A stretch of 64,000 nucleotides of DNA from Flavobacteriia bacterium (lineage in GTDB: Bacteria; Bacteroidota; Bacteroidia; Flavobacteriales; Schleiferiaceae): NCBI GenBank assembly GCA_013373425.1, contig JABXHW010000014.1, positions 1-64,000 on the forward strand, read 5' to 3'. Shown here piece after piece: positions 37,204 through 45,138 of the stretch. Below the pieces are notes generated by a model, which worked only from the letters and a program-made list of their open reading frames with translations, had not been told where the DNA came from and did not search any database. Both the position numbers and the translations under genes were made by a program. The first letter of the stretch is position 1. Every line of letters begins with the position of its first letter.

Positions 37204-37716
37204 ATGCGCGCGCTAAAGATTCTCATCATTGTCACCTCATCCATCATGGTGGCATTTCTTCTCTGGAATCTCACACTTTCTCCTGAGTACGGAGTGACCG
37301 TTGAGCAAGAAATTCAGGCTGAGCCTTCGGTGGTAGCCGAAGAGATATCCGACCTCGAGAATTGGCACAACTGGGCTACCTACCTGCAACGCGATTCCGC
37401 CAAGACCGTCAGTTACTCTACGCCATCCACTGGCGAGAATGCATGGGTTGAATGGAAGCTAAAGAATCAAGGCGGCGGTAGACTTGAATTCAGAAGCATA
37501 GAAGACGACAGAATTAACTTCGTAGTTAGCTTGTCTAACTTCAGTGCAGTTGAATGTACCATGCGATGGGAGTCGACTGGAAATGGAACAGCGATTACTT
37601 GGGAAGCACACGGTGAGTTGCCATTCTTTGCGCGCTTCGCTAAAGGCCGATTTAAAGATATGATTGCAGCAGATTTCAAGACAACGCTTGAAAATCTATC
37701 GAAGCAGCTGAACTAA
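37204..37716 (+). CDS. SRPBCC (START-like) family protein with membrane anchor
   Basis: A 170-residue protein with an N-terminal hydrophobic helix (ILIIVTSSIMVAFLLWNLTL, about 6-25) and a SRPBCC/polyketide-cyclase-like fold (about 35-168), a hydrophobic-ligand pocket. The pattern VTVEQEIQAEPSVVAEEISDLENWHNW is typical of the first strand and helices of this fold. Ligand unknown; a lipid or pigment is possible because the next gene, convergent and overlapping by four bases at the stops, is the lycopene cyclase, but position alone is weak support. Confidence 0.77.
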   Translation: MRALKILIIVTSSIMVAFLLWNLTLSPEYGVTVEQEIQAEPSVVAEEISDLENWHNWATYLQRDSAKTVSYSTPSTGENAWVEWKLKNQGGGRLEFRSIEDDRINFVVSLSNFSAVECTMRWESTGNGTAITWEAHGELPFFARFAKGRFKDMIAADFKTTLENLSKQLN

Positions 37717-38423
37717 GCTTGCTGTTCCCATCTGTTCCGGAAGAATTCGTAGAGAGTGATATTCATCAATATCAGCCCCATTCCATAGAAGATATCGTCC
37801 AAAGGGATAGTAAAGAGTCTTCTTCCAAGGTTCATTTCATCATTATACCAGACCACTTCTTCAGCGATGAAGGAACCTGTGAGTATTCCGTTAATCAATA
37901 GAAATGGAACGAGGATGACGAGGTATGCTCTAAAGAAGTGTCCAATCCAACTCGCTTGAATCCAATACACGTGAATCGCCATCAATAGAGCTAAGAAGCC
38001 AAAAGCGCTAACGGTATACCATTGTCCCCAAGAAATTATAGCCACCGCCCCGCTAAACCACATCAGGAATTGAGCGATCATTCTACCTTGATAGACATCA
38101 ATCTTTGAATTGGGCCAGAAGTAATTCAACACTCGGTAGACGAATACACAAGCGAAGGGAATCACAATGAAGAACAACCATTCGCCTAAAGGCAAGTTGG
38201 CTATCTCAATTCCCGACAGATATTTATCGTTGAACCCCCAGTATCCCTTGTGGGTAAAGAAGATATCCCACGGAATGAAAACTACCATCGTAAGCGCAAT
38301 TGCACTAAACAAGGATTTGAATGATTTATAGTATGCAATCCTCGATTCAAAACTTCTAAGCAGAGGTCCGAACAGAGAAAAGGCCATTAGCCCGAGGTAG
38401 AGGTAGGGAGATTCTAAACTCAT
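37713..38423 (-). CDS. Lycopene cyclase, fused CrtYc-CrtYd type
   Basis: A 236-residue membrane protein with about seven helices, a length and order typical of CrtYc-CrtYd fusions that make beta-ionone rings on lycopene. The first half has the family stretch FIPWDIFFTHKGYWGFNDKY (about 49-68), then LPLGEWLFFIVIPFACVFVY, where the usual acidic pair has one Gly; the second has IPLDDIFYGMGLILMNITLY (about 205-224). It overlaps crtZ by four bases (ATGA) and is convergent with the SRPBCC gene. The ring count cannot be read from the sequence, but with CruF and CrtD elsewhere a one-ended product is plausible. Confidence 0.85.
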   Translation of the reverse strand: MSLESPYLYLGLMAFSLFGPLLRSFESRIAYYKSFKSLFSAIALTMVVFIPWDIFFTHKGYWGFNDKYLSGIEIANLPLGEWLFFIVIPFACVFVYRVLNYFWPNSKIDVYQGRMIAQFLMWFSGAVAIISWGQWYTVSAFGFLALLMAIHVYWIQASWIGHFFRAYLVILVPFLLINGILTGSFIAEEVVWYNDEMNLGRRLFTIPLDDIFYGMGLILMNITLYEFFRNRWEQQA

Positions 38424-38902
38424 GAAGATTTACTCAGCTTCATTGTTTTGCGCCTCTCTTCTCTCCAATATTTAAAGGGAAAAACGAGCATTCCGAAGCT
38501 CTCACCATCCTCTTTGGTTAGATGTTTATGATGCATCTTATGGGCTCTTCTGACCGCTCTGAAATACGTGGAATTCGCATTGCGCAACCACTTGAATCGC
38601 TGATGAATGAACACCTCATGGACGAGGAAGTATGCAATCCCATAAGCCAAGATTCCAAGCCCTGCAGCTACAAGTAAGTCAACTTGGTAAATCATTCCGA
38701 ACATAATAGACAGCCAACTCGGGATAGTGAAGATCAAGAAGAAAGCATCGTTCTTCTCAAAAAACCCGGGCTCCTTTACGTGGTGATCTTTGTGCAAAGT
38801 CCATAGAAAGCCATGCATGACATACTTATGCGCAGCCCATGCTACGAACTCCATCAAGAAGAAGGTTCCAATGAAAACCACACCGTTGAGTATCCAGTAC
38901 AT
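38420..38902 (-). CDS. crtZ: Beta-carotene hydroxylase
   Basis: A 160-residue membrane non-haem di-iron hydroxylase. All four histidine boxes are present: HKYVMH (about 25-30), HKDHH (about 38-42), HEVFIH (about 95-100) and HKMHH (about 121-125). CrtZ adds the 3-hydroxyl to beta rings, giving zeaxanthin-type ends. Length fits the bacterial family. Its stop overlaps the cyclase start by four bases. A -7-like box, TACCTTTA (38907-38914), lies only four bases before the ATG. Closely related enzymes of the sterol-desaturase superfamily differ in their box spacing. Confidence 0.9.
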   Translation of the reverse strand: MYWILNGVVFIGTFFLMEFVAWAAHKYVMHGFLWTLHKDHHVKEPGFFEKNDAFFLIFTIPSWLSIMFGMIYQVDLLVAAGLGILAYGIAYFLVHEVFIHQRFKWLRNANSTYFRAVRRAHKMHHKHLTKEDGESFGMLVFPFKYWREERRKTMKLSKSS

Positions 38903-38906
38903 AGCT

Positions 38907-38914
38907 TAAAGGTA
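38907..38914 (-). promoter_or_regulatory. -7-like box four bases before crtZ
   Basis: On the minus strand TACCTTTA matches five of six informative positions of TAnnTTTG, then AGCT and the ATG. The crtZ-cyclase pair would start here. Confidence 0.45.
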
Positions 38915-38918
38915 TGAC

Positions 38919-39437
38919 TTAGTCTTGTTGAATTCTTCTAATGGCATCCAAACTCTCTTGCATATGCGCTTCGGCACGAGTTTGTGAATCGAATACGTGC
39001 TGAATAATTCCCTCTTCGTCAATCACAAAAGTGACGCGACCAGGAATCAGTCCGAACAAGTCACCTTTCACTCCAAATGCCTTTCGAACTTCATTGTCGC
39101 TGTCTGCAAGAAGGGTAAAAGGTAGCCTGTAGCGTTCTACAAAACGCTTGTGCTTGCTCGGTGAGTCTGAACTAATGCCAAACACCGTTGCTCCTGCGTC
39201 CGAAAACTCCTCATAGCTGTCTCGAAAGGAGCAAGCCTCTCGAGTACAGCCAGGAGTATCGTCTTTAGGGTAGAAATATATCACCATCGGTCCTTTGCCG
39301 AGGTAGTCTGCAATATCTACTTGATTGCTGTCTTGATCTAAGAGTGAGAAATCTGGAATTCTATCACCAGTTCCTAACTGTTGAGCCATAGCTGAAAATC
39401 CTAGTGCGATTGATAATATGATAAATAGCTTTCGCAT
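38919..39437 (-). CDS. Exported peroxiredoxin (Bcp/PrxQ type)
   Basis: A 172-residue peroxiredoxin with a signal peptide (MRKLFIILSIALGFSAMAQ). The peroxidatic Cys64 and resolving Cys69 in DDTPGCTREACSFRD are the five-apart PrxQ pair; it reduces hydrogen peroxide and organic peroxides using thioredoxin-like donors. Cytosolic Bcp lacks a signal, so this copy should act in the periplasm, near membrane carotenoids. It is 16 bases upstream of crtZ on the same strand, but crtZ has its own box between them. Reducing partner in the periplasm is unknown. Confidence 0.88.
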   Translation of the reverse strand: MRKLFIILSIALGFSAMAQQLGTGDRIPDFSLLDQDSNQVDIADYLGKGPMVIYFYPKDDTPGCTREACSFRDSYEEFSDAGATVFGISSDSPSKHKRFVERYRLPFTLLADSDNEVRKAFGVKGDLFGLIPGRVTFVIDEEGIIQHVFDSQTRAEAHMQESLDAIRRIQQD

Positions 39438-39477
39438 GAATGAGGAACAGCCCAGACAATCGATTGTTTAACCTTAT

Positions 39478-40935
39478 TTACGCTTTTGGCGTTCTTTTCA
39501 AAGTTTCAAGCAAGAATCCCCAGAACTTCTGAACGGATGAGACTTGAACCTTCTCGTCTGGCGAGTGTGCACCTCGGATATTTGGTCCGAAGCTGATCAT
39601 CTCCATTTCAGGATATCTTTCACCAAGTAGACCGCATTCAAGACCTGCGTGACAAGCCAATACATGTGGATCTTCATTATACATCTCCAAGTACAAACTC
39701 TTCATGGTTTTCAAGATGGCAGAATCTGGATCAGGCGTCCATCCAGGGTAGCTACCACTGAACTCAACCTCAGCTCCACAAAGTTGCATTGCTGCACGAA
39801 CTGAACGAGCCATTTCCATCTTTTCAGAATCTACTGAGCTTCGTGTCAAGCAGAGGATTTGAAGATTACCTCCTCCAACTTGAACTCGTGCTAAGTTGTT
39901 TGAGGTTTGAACGAGGTCAGCGATATCCGGACTCATTCTGAAAATGCCAGAGTGAATTGCGAAAATTGCATTGATAAAGCCGTTTTGAGCCTCTACGGTC
40001 ATTACAGAAGCAGGCGTGTCCGCACTTTCAAGCGCAATTTCGAGCTTTGGATCTGTAGTCTTATACTCTGCTGTAATCTCAGTGATAAGTTCGTTCAATC
40101 TTGATTCTAATGCTGACTTTGCGCTCGTCTCAATGGCGAGCTCAGCGAAGGATTCTCTTGGAATCGCATTTCTCAGAGAGCCCCCATCGATTGTCGAAAT
40201 ACGTACCCCTCCTACTTCATTCAATTCGGATAGAATACGATTCATCAACTTATTGGCGTTTCCTAACCCCTTGTGGATATCCATCCCTGAGTGACCACCA
40301 TTCAATCCGCGTACGCGAAGCTTTGCGCCCTCATATCCACCAGGAGTAGACTCCTCAGCATAAGATGTAGTGCCCGTAATGTCAACTCCACCGGCACAGC
40401 CTACAGAGATTTCATCATCATCCTCTGTATCCAAGTTGAGAAGCAAATCGCCTTTCAACCAGTTCTGACGAAGTTCTTGCGCACCAGTCATCCCTGTTTC
40501 TTCATCTATGGTGAAAATCGCCTCAATTGGTGGATGAGGAATATCTGTGCTCGATAGCACAGCCATAATTGCAGCTACACCCATCCCGTTATCCGCTCCA
40601 AGCGTGGTTCCTCTTGCCTTCACCCAATCGCCATCGATGTACATGTCGATACCTTCATTCTCAAAGTCGTGATTGGTTCCTGCATTCTGCTGACAAACCA
40701 TGTCGAGGTGCGATTGCATAACAGTAATGCGACGATCTTCCATACCTGGTGTCGCAGGCTTGCGAATCAGCACATTTCCCACTTCGTCCTTCTCGGTTTC
40801 AAGTCCTAGACTCTTCCCAAAGTTCATCATAAACTCTATGACCTTCTCTTCCTTCTTCGATGGACGAGGAACAGCGTTTAAATCAGAAAAATGAGACCAA
40901 ACTGAAGTAGGCTCTAACTTGCGGATATCGCTCAT
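39478..40935 (-). CDS. pepD: Aminoacyl-histidine dipeptidase (PepD-like, M20 family)
   Basis: A 485-residue di-zinc peptidase of the PepD/carnosinase type. The metal site residues are HLDMVCQQ (about 76-83), the acidic DNGMGVAA near 119-126, IDEETGMTG near 147-155 and a C-terminal His in ACHAGLECG near 425. It splits Xaa-His and other dipeptides; length matches E. coli PepD (485). No signal peptide, so it acts in the cytoplasm. A full -7 box lies 25 bases upstream. It is 40 bases upstream of the exported peroxiredoxin gene on the same strand. Confidence 0.93.
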   Translation of the reverse strand: MSDIRKLEPTSVWSHFSDLNAVPRPSKKEEKVIEFMMNFGKSLGLETEKDEVGNVLIRKPATPGMEDRRITVMQSHLDMVCQQNAGTNHDFENEGIDMYIDGDWVKARGTTLGADNGMGVAAIMAVLSSTDIPHPPIEAIFTIDEETGMTGAQELRQNWLKGDLLLNLDTEDDDEISVGCAGGVDITGTTSYAEESTPGGYEGAKLRVRGLNGGHSGMDIHKGLGNANKLMNRILSELNEVGGVRISTIDGGSLRNAIPRESFAELAIETSAKSALESRLNELITEITAEYKTTDPKLEIALESADTPASVMTVEAQNGFINAIFAIHSGIFRMSPDIADLVQTSNNLARVQVGGGNLQILCLTRSSVDSEKMEMARSVRAAMQLCGAEVEFSGSYPGWTPDPDSAILKTMKSLYLEMYNEDPHVLACHAGLECGLLGERYPEMEMISFGPNIRGAHSPDEKVQVSSVQKFWGFLLETLKRTPKA

Positions 40936-40960
40936 GTCTTATGTTTTGCGTTATGAACAA

Positions 40961-40992
40961 CAAAGGTAGGGAGTAAAGAGGGAATGCGCGAA
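40961..40992 (-). promoter_or_regulatory. pepD promoter
   Basis: On the minus strand TACCTTTG (40961-40968) is a full -7 match with a weak TTCG (40989-40992) 20 bases above it. The ATG at 40935 is 25 bases after the box. Confidence 0.55.
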
Positions 40993-41041
40993 TGGAAGCA
41001 AGAGAGAAGAATCCAACACTCCACACTTAGGCTCGTCTATG

Positions 41042-41075
41042 AGTCTGGTAGTCTGGTAGTCTGGTAGTCTGGTAG
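41042..41075 (+). repeat. Short tandem repeat, AGTCTGGT x 4
   Basis: Four perfect copies of the eight-base unit AGTCTGGT (41042-41073), followed by AG. It is in the 213-base gap between divergent pepD and the SPFH gene, 74 bases before the SPFH start. The rest of this gap contains an ACAAC-GT-GTTGT inverted repeat (41110-41121) and nothing else I can name. Confidence 0.9.
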
Positions 41076-41148
41076 ACTCGGAACAATATTTGATTCTAAA
41101 ACATACATAACAACGTGTTGTGATTCTCTAATCTTAAATCCCAAGCCC

Positions 41149-41928
41149 ATGAAGAAGCTCTTCTACTCTCCTTTACTAATCGTCCTAGCCCTTGCTGTTC
41201 AAAGTTGCGCAGTAGTGAGACCCGGTGAAGCCGGTGTGAGACAAACTTTAGGCAAGCTCGACGACAAAGTATACGTTGAACGACCTGTCTGGTACTTTCC
41301 GTTTACGACTCGAGTGGTCACGACGTCTATCCGAACAAATAATCTCGAGTTATCCCTCAACATTCCAAGTAAAGAGGGCCTCAGCATTAACTCAACCATC
41401 TCCATACTCTACCGCATCGAGGCAGAAGATGTGCCACTGGTTCTACGCACTATAGGTTTAGAGTTTGAACCGATTGTAGCCAACATTTTTCGCTCTGCCT
41501 CAGCAGATGTATGTGCTCAGTATTTCGCAAAAGACATGCATTCCGGAATGCGCTCCGAAATTGAGCACGCAATCATGGAAAGAATGAACAGCACACTGAT
41601 AGAACAGGGGATCATAATAGAAGCCGTTCTCATGAAGAACATTCAATTGCCTTCTGGATTGGCTTCATCGATTGAACGCAGACTTCAAGCAGAGCAGGAC
41701 GCTATGCGAATGGAATTTGTACTTCAGGAAGAACGACTCGAAGCTCAACGCAAGATTATCGAGGCGGAAGGTACTCGTGATGCACAGACCATTCTCTCAG
41801 AAGGATTAACGGCACAGATCCTCGAGATGCGCAGAATAGAAGCGTTCCTTGAGCTGGCAAAATCCAACAATGCCAAGATTATAGTTACTCCTAGTAACGA
41901 AGGTTCTCAATTCATCATCAACGAATAA
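41149..41928 (+). CDS. SPFH/prohibitin-family lipoprotein
   Basis: A 259-residue SPFH (Band 7) protein. Residues 25-180 form the SPFH fold (RPGEAGVRQTLGKLDDKVYVERPVWYFPF, then IPSKEGLSINSTISILYRIE), and 185-235 a charged coiled coil (RRLQAEQDAMRMEFVLQEERLEAQRKIIEAEG), as in HflC and prohibitins. Instead of a membrane helix the N-terminus ends in a lipobox, VLALAVQSC with Cys near residue 20, so it should be lipid-anchored in the envelope. SPFH proteins scaffold membrane domains and control proteases. It has no partner gene such as hflB or nfeD here. Confidence 0.83.
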   Translation: MKKLFYSPLLIVLALAVQSCAVVRPGEAGVRQTLGKLDDKVYVERPVWYFPFTTRVVTTSIRTNNLELSLNIPSKEGLSINSTISILYRIEAEDVPLVLRTIGLEFEPIVANIFRSASADVCAQYFAKDMHSGMRSEIEHAIMERMNSTLIEQGIIIEAVLMKNIQLPSGLASSIERRLQAEQDAMRMEFVLQEERLEAQRKIIEAEGTRDAQTILSEGLTAQILEMRRIEAFLELAKSNNAKIIVTPSNEGSQFIINE

Positions 41929-41935
41929 ATATTCT

Positions 41936-41970
41936 AGCTGAGGTAGGTTTGGTTCGAGCTTGCCTCAGCT
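41936..41970. terminator. Possible hairpin between the SPFH and OsmC genes
   Basis: AGCTGAGG and CCTCAGCT pair perfectly across a 19-base loop (more base pairs with G-T wobble inside), between two convergent genes. There is no T-run after it, so it may stop transcription only weakly. Confidence 0.35.
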
Positions 41971-42377
41971 CACTTTCCCCACTCGAACTTTACATTCTGC
42001 TCAACATCCTCCTTTAAGCTTTTGGCTACAGGACAGGCCAATCCGGCTTTTTCAAGAATGGTTCTATCCTTTTCCGAATGATTTTGTGGAATGCGAATCA
42101 CCAAGCCGATTGCCGAAACCCTACGCGGATCGTTGGCCATCGTCTTGTCTACGGATATCTCAGTCCCCGAAATATCAAGCCCCATATCTCTGGCTTTAAT
42201 ACCCATAATCGTAATCATGCAAAGGCCCAACGATGTGGCCAACAAATCAGTTGGTGAGAATGCCTCGCCCTTTCCGTTGTTGTCGGTTGGCGCATCCGTT
42301 TCAATCTCCTTTGAAGATCGCAAATGACGTGCTGTGCAGTGAAGTTCTCCTTCGTAATTTATATGTGCTATTTCCAT
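41970..42377 (-). CDS. OsmC-family protein
   Basis: A 135-residue OsmC/Ohr-like protein. The two catalytic cysteines are present: Cys53 in LGLCMITIMGIKARDMG and Cys115 in GLACPVAKSL. Such proteins reduce organic hydroperoxides using lipoyl or small thiols. The sequence is closer to the OsmC side than Ohr, because of the ATSLGLCMITIM segment, but I would not commit to one substrate. It is a single-gene unit convergent with the SPFH gene. No promoter box of note in the short 138-base gap upstream, which also holds the end of the divergent VWA gene's leader. Confidence 0.88.
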   Translation of the reverse strand: MEIAHINYEGELHCTARHLRSSKEIETDAPTDNNGKGEAFSPTDLLATSLGLCMITIMGIKARDMGLDISGTEISVDKTMANDPRRVSAIGLVIRIPQNHSEKDRTILEKAGLACPVAKSLKEDVEQNVKFEWGK

Positions 42378-42515
42378 ACTCTTCTATTCTTTAGGCAAGT
42401 TACTGATTGCGCTTGCTCGATGCCGCAACCAACCCTCAAATTTGTCGAGAAATAGGAAAGGTCTACCTTGTTGTATCGTCTTGAAACAATCCAGAAATTC
42501 CTTTGTTCCTCTAGC

Positions 42516-43646
42516 ATGCGCGCAACTCGTTTTACAGAATTCATACCTCCTGAAAAGACCACTTTCGAGACACTCCTTGAAATATTCAGAGAGCTGATTA
42601 CCCACACCTCTGGTGATGTAGATGAGGCGCTGGATTGGCTGAGAGAGCTTGATAAAGAGTACGATCTCACTACGGATGACTATACCATTGATGATTTCAT
42701 TGAAGACCTGAAGGATAAAGGGTATCTCAGAATTGAAATGGGTCCCGACACTGGCGGTGAACCTGGAGGTTCAGGTGGCTCTGGCCAGTTAAGCATTACT
42801 GCGAAAACGGAGCGATTGATTCGGAAAGGCGCCTTGGATCAAATCTTTGGTAAGCTCAAGAAGTCAGCCAGTGGGGATCACAAAACCAAGTACGCGGGTA
42901 AAGGAGACGAGCCTTCAGGTGAGAACCGACCGTATCAGTTTGGAGATGATCTCACTACCATAAACATGACGGAAAGTTTGAGAAATGCCCAAATCAATCA
43001 CGGGAATCTCGAATCTGGCTTCACGGAAGACGATTTAGTTGTAGAGGATTCTCATTACCGCGCTCAAATGTCGACCGTGTTGATGATTGACATCTCACAC
43101 TCCATGATCTTATATGGAGAAGACCGCATCACGCCGGCCAAGAAGGTAGCTATGGCGCTGAGTGAATTGATTACCACACAATACCCTAAGGATACATTGG
43201 ATGTGATTGTCTTTGGTGATGATGCCTGGCCTATCGATATTGCTCAGCTCCCCTATTTGAACGTTGGACCTTATCACACTAACACCGTGGCTGGATTGGA
43301 GTTAGCCATGGATATTCTTCGAAAGAAGAAGAATTCCAACAAGCAGATTTTCATGATAACCGATGGGAAGCCAAGCTGCTTAAAGGAACGCGATGGCAGC
43401 TATTATAAGAACAGCTTCGGATTAGACGAATACATCGTTCGTCGCTGCTTGAACATGGCTTCTCAGGCAAGAAGACTAAAAATTCCCATCACCACATTTA
43501 TGATTGCGCAGGATCCTTATCTGCAACAGTTTATTCAAGAGTTTACCGAAGCGAACCAAGGCAAGGCTTTCTATACTGGACTCAAAGGACTAGGATCATT
43601 CATTTTTGAAGACTACGAACGAAACCGTCGAAAAAATATTAGGTAA
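42516..43646 (+). CDS. VWA-domain protein, partner of a MoxR-like ATPase
   Basis: A 376-residue cytoplasmic protein. Residues 180-370 form a von Willebrand A domain with MIDAS motif MIDISHSM (DxSxS, about 194-201), TDGKPSC (about 291-297) and a conserved threonine in between. Residues 10-60 form a helical segment, and 75-110 are Gly-rich. The start at 42516 gives [14 protein letters not shown]; a longer opening is possible. The next gene, an AAA+ ATPase, follows after one base. Such pairs act as metal-insertion or complex-assembly machines (CoxE/MoxR, BchD/BchI); no target is visible here. Confidence 0.83.
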   Translation: MRATRFTEFIPPEKTTFETLLEIFRELITHTSGDVDEALDWLRELDKEYDLTTDDYTIDDFIEDLKDKGYLRIEMGPDTGGEPGGSGGSGQLSITAKTERLIRKGALDQIFGKLKKSASGDHKTKYAGKGDEPSGENRPYQFGDDLTTINMTESLRNAQINHGNLESGFTEDDLVVEDSHYRAQMSTVLMIDISHSMILYGEDRITPAKKVAMALSELITTQYPKDTLDVIVFGDDAWPIDIAQLPYLNVGPYHTNTVAGLELAMDILRKKKNSNKQIFMITDGKPSCLKERDGSYYKNSFGLDEYIVRRCLNMASQARRLKIPITTFMIAQDPYLQQFIQEFTEANQGKAFYTGLKGLGSFIFEDYERNRRKNIR

Positions 43647-43647
43647 C

Positions 43648-45129
43648 ATGTCGAAACCGAGTATCTCAACATTAGGAGAACTAAAGAAGTCAGGCTACAA
43701 GAGCAAATCCATCAAAGATGAGCTCAGGGAGAACTTACTCCAAGCCATACGCAATGGCGACAATCCATTCGAGGGGATTTGGGGTTACGAGCATACAGTA
43801 ATTCCAGAGTTAGAACGTGCCATTCTTTCACGCCACAATATCAATTTGCTAGGTCTTCGTGGTCAAGCGAAAACGCGCTTAGCTCGAATGATGACCGGCC
43901 TTCTTGATGAGTGGATCCCTGTTGTAGGTGGTTCCGAAATCAACGATGATCCGCTTCAGCCCATCTCTCGATACGCGCTTACTCTTGTCGAGGAGAACGG
44001 AGACAAAACTCCGATAGATTGGATGCATCGAGAGGAGCGTTATGCGGAGAAGCTAGCGACTCCAGATGTGTCTGTGGCCGACCTGATCGGCGACGTGGAC
44101 CCTATCAAAGCAGCCAACTTAAAATTGAGTTATGCAGATGATCGCGTGATTCACTTTGGAATGATTCCGCGAGCAAACCGCTGCATATTTGTCATTAACG
44201 AACTACCCGACTTACAAGCTCGAATCCAGGTCGCGCTCTTCAACATTCTTCAAGAAGGCGATATTCAAATCCGCGGATTCAAACTTAGACTACCATTAGA
44301 TCTTCAGTTTGTATTCACTGCCAACCCAGAAGATTATACCAACCGTGGATCCATCGTAACACCACTCAAGGATAGAATTGGGAGTCAGATTCTTACCCAT
44401 TATCCTGAGACTCGAGATGTTGCCCGAAAGATTACAGCGCAAGAAGCGAACCTCTCAGAAGATCAACGTCAACGTATTCGCGTGCCAAACTTGGCCTACG
44501 AGATATTGGAACAGATCGCTTTTGAAGCAAGAGAGTCGGAATACATCGATGCGAAATCTGGCGTTTCAGCACGGATGACGCTCACGGCTATGGAAAACAT
44601 TATGTCGGCCGCTGAACGCAGAATGGCCTTGAATGAAGATGATAAGACTACACTTCGCCTATCCGACTTCATGGCGGCAATCCCTTCTATTACAGGAAAA
44701 GTGGAATTGGTGTATGAAGGAGAGCAGGAAGGCGCCGGCGGCGTAGCCGAATCTCTGATTGGCAATGCTATTAAATCAGTGTTTCCAGAGGTTTTCCCTG
44801 CCATAGCTAAACTTAAGCGAGCAGATGACGACAATCCTTACCTCGGCATCATGAACTGGTTCGGAGAGGGTAAGTCCATCGACCTAGGAGATGACGTCAG
44901 CGATAAGGAGTATGCCGCAGCTCTGGATAAAATCAAGCCGCTTTCGGATTTCATTCAATCCAAGGCAAAGGAGGCTCCAAAAGAGGAAAAGCACTTTTAC
45001 AAGGAGCTAGTATTGTGGGGATTGGCCGAACATGCGAAGCTCGGACGTGATCGACTCAATGCAGGATTTCAGTTCAATGACTTATTCAATAGCTACCTCT
45101 CTTCTACTTTGAAAGGGGATGATGAATAG
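43648..45129 (+). CDS. MoxR/ChlI-like AAA+ ATPase
   Basis: A 493-residue AAA+ ATPase. Walker A is GLRGQAKTRLARMM near 70-83. The Walker B segment reads RCIFVINELPDLQARIQVAL near 178-197, with Asn in the place usually taken by Asp and the catalytic Glu kept. Sensor 1 is FTANPEDY (about 227-234). The C-terminal lid is helical. In ChlI/BchI and MoxR families the ATPase remodels a partner, here the VWA protein encoded one base upstream. The start at 43648 is preferred over a longer opening. It ends nine bases before the stop of convergent pbpC. Confidence 0.85.
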   Translation: MSKPSISTLGELKKSGYKSKSIKDELRENLLQAIRNGDNPFEGIWGYEHTVIPELERAILSRHNINLLGLRGQAKTRLARMMTGLLDEWIPVVGGSEINDDPLQPISRYALTLVEENGDKTPIDWMHREERYAEKLATPDVSVADLIGDVDPIKAANLKLSYADDRVIHFGMIPRANRCIFVINELPDLQARIQVALFNILQEGDIQIRGFKLRLPLDLQFVFTANPEDYTNRGSIVTPLKDRIGSQILTHYPETRDVARKITAQEANLSEDQRQRIRVPNLAYEILEQIAFEARESEYIDAKSGVSARMTLTAMENIMSAAERRMALNEDDKTTLRLSDFMAAIPSITGKVELVYEGEQEGAGGVAESLIGNAIKSVFPEVFPAIAKLKRADDDNPYLGIMNWFGEGKSIDLGDDVSDKEYAAALDKIKPLSDFIQSKAKEAPKEEKHFYKELVLWGLAEHAKLGRDRLNAGFQFNDLFNSYLSSTLKGDDE

Positions 45130-45138
45130 TACGGCGAG

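Noticed and set aside
41110-41121. ACAAC-GT-GTTGT inverted repeat as an operator for the SPFH gene
   Set aside because: Only five base pairs per arm; too short to separate from chance.
42384-42605. 73-codon frame on the minus strand overlapping the VWA gene start
   Set aside because: It has cysteines that look like a motif, but it runs against the VWA gene and lies upstream of OsmC without a good promoter; likely chance.
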